64,000 nt of DNA from DASRDU01 sp035560235 (GTDB taxonomy: Bacteria; Acidobacteriota; Blastocatellia; RBC074): NCBI GenBank assembly GCA_035560235.1, contig DATMAG010000008.1:3537-67536 (forward strand), read 5' to 3'. The notes beneath the pieces are model-generated. The model searched no databases. It had not been told where the DNA came from and saw only the letters and a program-made list of their open reading frames with translations. This document shows positions 60,601-64,000 of the stretch, one piece after another (within the stretch, counting starts at the first letter, position 1; the number at the start of each line of letters is the position of its first letter). The position numbers were made by a program, and so were the translations under genes.

Positions 60601-60732
60601 GGCGGCATGCTCAGTTCAGCGGTCGTGATTCTGCTGGTGCTGCCTGCGGTTTACCTGCTGGTGCATCGGCTGCTCGAAGAACAGAAGGAAACTGAAGAAC
60701 TGCTGGCAAAGGAAGCTGAAGTCAGCGCATAA
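57625..60732 (+). CDS. Heavy-metal RND efflux pump (second copy)
   Basis: The 1035-residue pump has the same topology as the first. Its TM4 motif differs: 'DFGIIVDASVVMIENICRHL' (D391 onward), a DFGx3DxS form closer to the group of HME pumps with a DSS-type motif. 'QLGRPEDGTDPTSYFNCEFV' and 'LLPASVATGIGSETQRPLAR' are family motifs. The changed TM4 suggests a different ion specificity from the first pump, though which ion cannot be told. The C-terminus is acidic and Glu-rich. Confidence 0.93.
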   Translation: MNKLIEVILRERLLVVSLAVVLLTGGLFAFKKLNIEAYPDPSPPTIEIIAQQSGWSAEEMERQITVPLETQLNGMPGLDHLRSISLFGLSDIRCYFKYETDYNFDRQEVLNRLQMAALPAGVQPQLSPQSAVGEIFRYQLTGEGVSLMDLRTAEDWILERQFKQIPGVIDVVSFGGQVKEFHVDLDPNRLIAFGISVPQVMSALAGSNANVGANYLELGVQSYNVRGIGLFRDTADIGSVAVTQKNGTPVYVRQLGEVSIGARTPMGRVGRDDQPDIVQGVVLMRRGEQSLPTLERVRAKVEQLNHGGLPQGIRIVPYYDRTDLIRLTTRTVTHTLIEGMVLVALILLAFLGNLRASLVVALSIPLSLLFTFVLMVLRGDSANLISMGAIDFGIIVDASVVMIENICRHLAEQDYPYRGNVKITTLHAAREVTVPILFSTAIIIAAFIPLFTMTGVEGKVFGPMALTYGFALTGALLLALTFSPVMASLVLRPQEEEKETFIVRWLRRVYSRVLRVALAHPAVSAGTAVLVLAATLATAPLLGGEFMPKLEEGNLYVRASMPNTISFSYASQLADQMRAIFKKHPEVTTVISQLGRPEDGTDPTSYFNCEFVVELKPLDEWPRGFAKADLVRQLDAELRAIPGIDYNFSQAIQDNVEEAMSGVKGENSIKLFGDDLEKLESTAHQIAAVMSHISGVADLGVFGELGQPNLLIRVDRQQAARYGLLPGDVNGMVQAAIGGQAVTQVLDGERRFDVVVRFQPQYRENIEAISGIPISTPDGQRIPLRQVAEITKQTGASFVYREDNARYIPIKFSVRGRDLQSTIAEAEARIRQQVQLPAGYHYEWAGEFQELQEAVRRLMIVIPASILIIFFLLYSAFRSVSDSLLLLGSMPPALTGGIVVLLLTKTSFSISAAVGFISLFGVSVLGGVILLARIRQLRDEGVPLRDAVRRGSELQMRPVLMAALAAAIGLLPASVATGIGSETQRPLARVVVGGMLSSAVVILLVLPAVYLLVHRLLEEQKETEELLAKEAEVSA

Positions 60733-60771
60733 ACGGCGCTGGAAGTAACCCGCCTCGCCTGAAAGGAAGTT

Positions 60772-61908
60772 ATGTCAAGCCGGTTGTTTCCCCGCAGGCT
60801 GCCCGACGGGTGGCTGCAGTACGGCGTGGCCGTGATCATCAGCGCAGTGGCCCTGGGACTGACGCGGCTGATTGATGATCCGACGACTGAGCCGAACACG
60901 CTGCTGCTTTTTACGCTCGGGGTGATGTTCAGTTCGTGGTATGGCGGCACCGGGCCGGGCCTGGTGACGCTGCTGCTGAGCGCGCTGGCTGGCGCTCACT
61001 TCATCTTTCAGCCGTCTGTTTCGCTCGCCGTCGGCAACGGCAGCGGAGCGTTGCGGATGATCGAGTTTCTGGCCGTTTCAGCCATCATCATCTGGCTCAA
61101 CGGAGTGCGGCGCAGTGCGCAGGCCAGGGCTGAAACCGCACAGGCCGAGGCTGAAAAGGCGAACCGCGCCAAGGACGAATTTCTGGCGATGGTGTCGCAC
61201 GAACTGCGTGCGCCGCTCAATTCGATTCTCGGCTGGGCGCAGGTGCTGCGCAACAGGAAGCCTGATTCGGCAACGATGAATCACGGGCTGGAGGTGATCG
61301 AGCGCAGCACCAGAATGCAGGCCGCGCTGATTGAAGACCTGCTCGACGTGGCGCGCATCGTCAGAGGAGAACTGCGCCTGAATGTCAGGCCGGTGATGCT
61401 GGCTCCGGTGATCAGAGCCGCGCTTGAGGCAATCAGGCCGACGGCTGAAGCCAGACGGATTCAGCTTCGGTTACAGACTGACAAGGCCGCCTGCGAAGTG
61501 TCTGGTGACGCTGACCGGTTGCAGCAGATTGTCTGGAATCTGCTTTCCAACGCCGTCAAATTCACGCCCTCAGGCGGACAGATTGAAATCAGTCTGGAAC
61601 AGACTGCAGATGAAGCCTGCATTCGGGTCAGTGACACGGGCTGCGGGATTGCGCCGGACTTTCTGCCGCGCGTCTTTGAGCGTTTCACTCAGGCTGAGCG
61701 GTCTGCCAGCACTGCGCGCAGCGGCCTGGGTCTTGGTCTGGCGATTGTGCGCCATCTGGTCGAACTGCACGGCGGCACGATCAGGGCCGAAAGCAAAGGC
61801 GAAGGCCTCGGCGCAGTCTTCACTGTCAGACTGCCGCTGCTCAATCAGCCTCTTCCGCAGCACAGCCGCGCCGAAAAGACGCTGCTGGCCAAAGGCACGC
61901 AACCCTGA
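60772..61908 (+). CDS. Sensor histidine kinase with KdpD-type DUF4118 membrane domain
   Basis: The 378-residue kinase has four membrane helices in the first 110 residues with the DUF4118 pattern ('YGVAVIISAVALGLTRLIDD', 'SSWYGGTGPGLVTLLLSALA'), as in KdpD. HisKA follows with H143 ('EFLAMVSHELRAPLNSILGW'), then HATPase_c ('QIVWNLLSNAVKFTPSGG', 'DTGCGIAPDF', 'GLGLGLAIVRHLVELHGG'). AAGGA precedes the ATG. It follows the second pump by 39 nt and could report metal or envelope state. No response regulator is adjacent. Confidence 0.92.
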   Translation: MSSRLFPRRLPDGWLQYGVAVIISAVALGLTRLIDDPTTEPNTLLLFTLGVMFSSWYGGTGPGLVTLLLSALAGAHFIFQPSVSLAVGNGSGALRMIEFLAVSAIIIWLNGVRRSAQARAETAQAEAEKANRAKDEFLAMVSHELRAPLNSILGWAQVLRNRKPDSATMNHGLEVIERSTRMQAALIEDLLDVARIVRGELRLNVRPVMLAPVIRAALEAIRPTAEARRIQLRLQTDKAACEVSGDADRLQQIVWNLLSNAVKFTPSGGQIEISLEQTADEACIRVSDTGCGIAPDFLPRVFERFTQAERSASTARSGLGLGLAIVRHLVELHGGTIRAESKGEGLGAVFTVRLPLLNQPLPQHSRAEKTLLAKGTQP

Positions 61909-62027
61909 AGGCATCTGCCTGACACTGCAACGATCTTTTTTCATCCGCCCCGCGGATCAGTCATTATCACGCTGCCCGCCCGCACGGATCATTACGGACT
62001 CGCAGCCATAACACAAAGGAATCATCA

Positions 62028-62210
62028 ATGTTTGAAGGTCTGTTTCAACCACTTCATCTTCTGATTGTGATCGGCATCGTGCTGCTGGTCTTCGGCCCGA
62101 AAAAGCTGCCGGAGCTGGGCAGGGGACTGGGCGAGGCGATCCGCGGTTTCAAGAGCGGGATCAGCGAAGATCGTTCATCAGACGCCGACAAATCAGCGAA
62201 GGAAAAATAA
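62028..62210 (+). CDS. tatA: Twin-arginine translocase subunit TatA/TatE
   Basis: The 60-residue protein has the TatA form: short membrane helix ('LHLLIVIGIVLLVFGPKKLP'), the FGPKKLPELG hinge, amphipathic helix ('GRGLGEAIRGFKSGI') and a charged tail. It forms the pore for folded proteins with an RR leader, such as the molybdenum hydroxylase in this window. tatB and tatC are absent here. AAAGGA precedes the ATG. Confidence 0.95.
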   Translation: MFEGLFQPLHLLIVIGIVLLVFGPKKLPELGRGLGEAIRGFKSGISEDRSSDADKSAKEK

Positions 62211-62258
62211 CGCGGCAATGGTGCAATCCGGCCAGTTGCTCTACACTTTGCCGGAATC

Positions 62259-63053
62259 ATGAAAAACAGCAGAGGGCACACAACCGAGCGCGGCAGAACC
62301 AGAGCGGTCACGGTGATCGTCGTGCTGGCGGTTCTGATCTTCGGGCTTTTCATCTGGCTGCGCCTGCGGCAGTCGCGTGCGCCTGTCGCCGAACCGGGCA
62401 GCGGAGTGGCAACGGCGACTCCGGGCGGGCTGCCTGAAATTCCTGACAAGCCCCGCCCGCGCTCGGTTGATTTTCAGGGCTGCCCGCCCGAAGGCGATGG
62501 CGGCGATGCGCAGTTGAATGTGCTGAAAAACCGCGTGGACGAAGCCGCGTGGATTCCGGTGCGATTTGACGCCATTCTCAATCTGACGTGGCCGCCGGGC
62601 GTCGAACGCAGGAATCGCAAAAACTGGTCAGCGGCTGACCGGGCCACGGTTGCGCGCTACGAAGGCATTCCGGTATCGGTCGAAGGTTATCTGGCAAGCG
62701 CGAAGCAGGAAGGGCCGGAATCACCGAACTGTCACGGCGCTGATGCGGAATGGCGCGACTATCACATCTGGCTGACGGCAGCGGCGGGCGAGGATCGCAG
62801 CCGTTCGATTGTCGTCGAAACGACGCCGCGCGTGCGGGCGAATCATCCGAACTGGCGGCTCGCGCTGCTGCAGCAGATTGCCCGCAACCGGCAGCGCGTG
62901 CGCATCAGCGGCTGGCTGATGCTCGATCCGGAACACCCCGATCAGGTCGGCAAAACGCGCGGCACGATCTGGGAGATTCATCCGATTATGCAGATCGAAG
63001 TCGAACAGCGCGGCAGATGGATTCCCCTCGACAAGCTGACCGACCTGAGTTGA
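62259..63053 (+). CDS. Single-pass membrane hypothetical protein
   Basis: The 264-residue protein has one N-terminal membrane helix (about 16-37), a Pro-rich linker and a conserved-looking domain. Its notable segments are 'CPPEGDGGDAQLNVLKNRVD', 'PVSVEGYLASAKQEGPESPN', 'HIWLTAAAGEDRSRSIVVET' and 'VRISGWLMLDPEHPDQVGKT'. The pattern resembles extracytoplasmic OB-fold proteins, with an invariant-looking Cys-His pair ('NCHGADAEW'). Function unknown. The start is not backed by a clear ribosome site. Confidence 0.75.
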   Translation: MKNSRGHTTERGRTRAVTVIVVLAVLIFGLFIWLRLRQSRAPVAEPGSGVATATPGGLPEIPDKPRPRSVDFQGCPPEGDGGDAQLNVLKNRVDEAAWIPVRFDAILNLTWPPGVERRNRKNWSAADRATVARYEGIPVSVEGYLASAKQEGPESPNCHGADAEWRDYHIWLTAAAGEDRSRSIVVETTPRVRANHPNWRLALLQQIARNRQRVRISGWLMLDPEHPDQVGKTRGTIWEIHPIMQIEVEQRGRWIPLDKLTDLS

Positions 63054-63065
63054 GAAGGAGCCGCT

Positions 63066-63284
63066 ATGCGTAAAGCCGTTCAGTTGAAAGTCAGTCTGTG
63101 GGTTGAAGGCGAAGCCGCGCCGAAGGATGATTTCGCCGCGCTGGCCACTCTGGCAGTGCATGAAATCATCGCCGCCGGACAGTCGCTGCATCCTGAACTG
63201 AAAGTCTCCATCAGGCGCGTGGCCGAGCATTCATCAGACGATGAAGAGAATGAAGCGGCTGAAGAGAGCGCCGACCGATTCTGA
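63066..63284 (+). CDS. Small acidic hypothetical protein
   Basis: The 72-residue protein has GAAGGAG 6-7 nt before the ATG and follows the previous gene by 12 nt, so it is likely co-transcribed. An alpha/beta core ('VQLKVSLWVEGEAAPKDDFA', 'HEIIAAGQSLHPELKVSIRR') ends in an acidic tail. I do not recognise a family. Confidence 0.6.
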   Translation: MRKAVQLKVSLWVEGEAAPKDDFAALATLAVHEIIAAGQSLHPELKVSIRRVAEHSSDDEENEAAEESADRF

Positions 63285-63307
63285 CGCCCGCTGCGTCCGT
63301 TGATGGC

Positions 63308-63886
63308 TCACACCGCGTCCGGCTCGGTCGAGCGACAGTTGCGCCAGACGATGCACCAGAGCCAGACTGCCGTCCCGCCGCTCAGCAGCGCCAGCACGAT
63401 CCACAGTTCATATCGCCGCAAATCCGCCAGCAGCAGTTCCAGCGCGTGACCGAACACATAACCAGCCAGCCCGATGACAAGCGCCCAGACGAGGCCGCCG
63501 ATCAGATTCAGCAGCAGAAAACGACGCCGGGAAAATCCGCTCGCGCCGATCACGAATGGCGTTGCAATCCGCAGCCCCCAGGCGAAGCGGAAGCCGATGA
63601 TCAGCAGCAGCCCGTACTTGTCGAGCAGCTTTTGCACTCGTTGCAGCCGTCGCTGCCACCTCGGACGACGGGCCGCAAACGCGCTGCCCCGGTTGCGGCC
63701 CACCAGAAACCAGCCCTGATCGGTGGCAAAACTGGCCAGAAAGCAGGTCAGCATGACAAGCGGCAGATTCAGGTAACCGCGATGCGCCAGGAATGCGCCG
63801 ATCAGCAGAAAGGTTTCGCCCTCGAAAACCGTGCCCGCAAACAGCAGCGGGTAACCGTAATGAATGGTGAGCGATTCAAATGACAT
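63308..63886 (-). CDS. DedA/SNARE-associated family membrane protein
   Basis: The 192-residue protein has four or five membrane segments and the DedA signature: 'GYPLLFAGTVFEGETFLLIG' (acidic residue in the first half), 'FATDQGWFLVGRNRG', 'FRFAWGLRIATPFVIGASGF' (the conserved basic R in the R/K-F motif) and 'NLIGGLVWALVIGLAGYVFG'. DedA proteins are thought to flip undecaprenyl phosphate or other lipids. The ATG at 63886 overlaps the stop of the preceding gene by one base, indicating translational coupling. Confidence 0.9.
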   Translation of the reverse strand: MSFESLTIHYGYPLLFAGTVFEGETFLLIGAFLAHRGYLNLPLVMLTCFLASFATDQGWFLVGRNRGSAFAARRPRWQRRLQRVQKLLDKYGLLLIIGFRFAWGLRIATPFVIGASGFSRRRFLLLNLIGGLVWALVIGLAGYVFGHALELLLADLRRYELWIVLALLSGGTAVWLWCIVWRNCRSTEPDAV

Positions 63887-64000
63887 CACTGCGCTCTCCG
63901 CTTCAGCTCCTCAAGCTGTCGGCTGAGTTCCTCCAGCCGGGCCATGATTTCGGCGTGCTGCCGTTCAGCGGCGGGCGGCGTGCGGCCCTGAATGAAGAAT
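63886..64000 (-). CDS. C-terminal end of an upstream gene, cut by window edge
   Basis: The minus frame is open from the window edge to a TGA that overlaps the DedA start (TGATG). The last 37 residues are charged and helical ('AERQHAEIMARLEELSRQLE'), a short coiled-coil tail. Too little is present to name the family. Similar tails occur in membrane channel proteins, but that is a guess. Confidence 0.6.
   Translation of the reverse strand, partial: FFIQGRTPPAAERQHAEIMARLEELSRQLEELKRRAQ

Overview
The window (about 60% G+C, dense, no tRNA, rRNA, insertion sequence or CRISPR array seen) looks like chromosome of an Acidobacteriota member, most likely class Blastocatellia. The reasons are an Oar-type TonB receptor with an N-terminal carboxypeptidase-regulatory domain, a giant two-component propeller kinase, NHL and PDZ proteins of the kind common in that phylum, TTG starts backed by strong Shine-Dalgarno sequences, and several families of word-like intergenic inverted repeats. 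The assignment is inference from gene content only.

Layout. 1-4.2 kb: end-truncated secreted NHL protein, an odd secreted hypothetical protein and an M43-type metalloprotease. 4.5-13.9 kb: a long minus-strand run with an OmpR/histidine kinase pair, CutA, DUF2007, DapF, a PfkB kinase, a TPR protein, methylthioadenosine phosphorylase, a parvulin lipoprotein and a MeaB-methylmalonyl-CoA epimerase fusion. 14.2-17.8 kb: a DUF5658 membrane protein and an envelope-stress module (ECF sigma factor, zinc-finger anti-sigma factor, protease-dead HtrA/PDZ protein). 18.2-22 kb: a selenoprotein island. 22-32 kb: M20 peptidase, hydrolase, LprI-like protein, an orphan bacterial microcompartment shell protein, NDH-2, and a periplasmic molybdenum hydroxylase with a cytochrome c and a MauG/CcpA-like dihaem protein. 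32.2-37.1 kb: an operon TonB receptor - MFS - selenocysteine AhpD-like protein. 37.4-45.1 kb: hypothetical protein, NarL regulator with a propeller kinase, and an NtrC-type regulator with its kinase. 45.8-48.6 kb: a split MprF (synthase plus flippase). 48.7-61.9 kb: a heavy-metal RND efflux locus with one TolC, two adaptors, two pumps, a helix-hairpin-helix protein, an FG-GAP-like protein and a sensor kinase. 62-64 kb: TatA, two hypothetical proteins, DedA and a partial gene.

The main discovery is four genes interrupted by one in-frame UGA exactly where the family has its catalytic cysteine: a peroxiredoxin (UGA 18312), a GrdB-like protein (19180), a DsbA/FrnE-like oxidoreductase (21350) and an AhpD/CMD-like protein (32532, minus strand). 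Each UGA is followed within 11-20 nt by a small hairpin that could be a bacterial SECIS. Read normally these would be four broken genes; read as selenocysteine they form a set of thiol-redox enzymes. The recoding machinery (selA, selB, selC, selD) is not in the window.

A second layer is the set of intergenic inverted repeats built from short repeated words (for example a perfect 39-bp pair at 21959-22049, a 34-bp pair at 43405-43519 and a 29-bp pair at 45709-45810). Each uses a different word. Several abut gene ends like terminators, and two sit only a few bases before start codons. Two sigma-54-type promoters (45457, 55335) lie near the NtrC-type regulator and inside the efflux locus.
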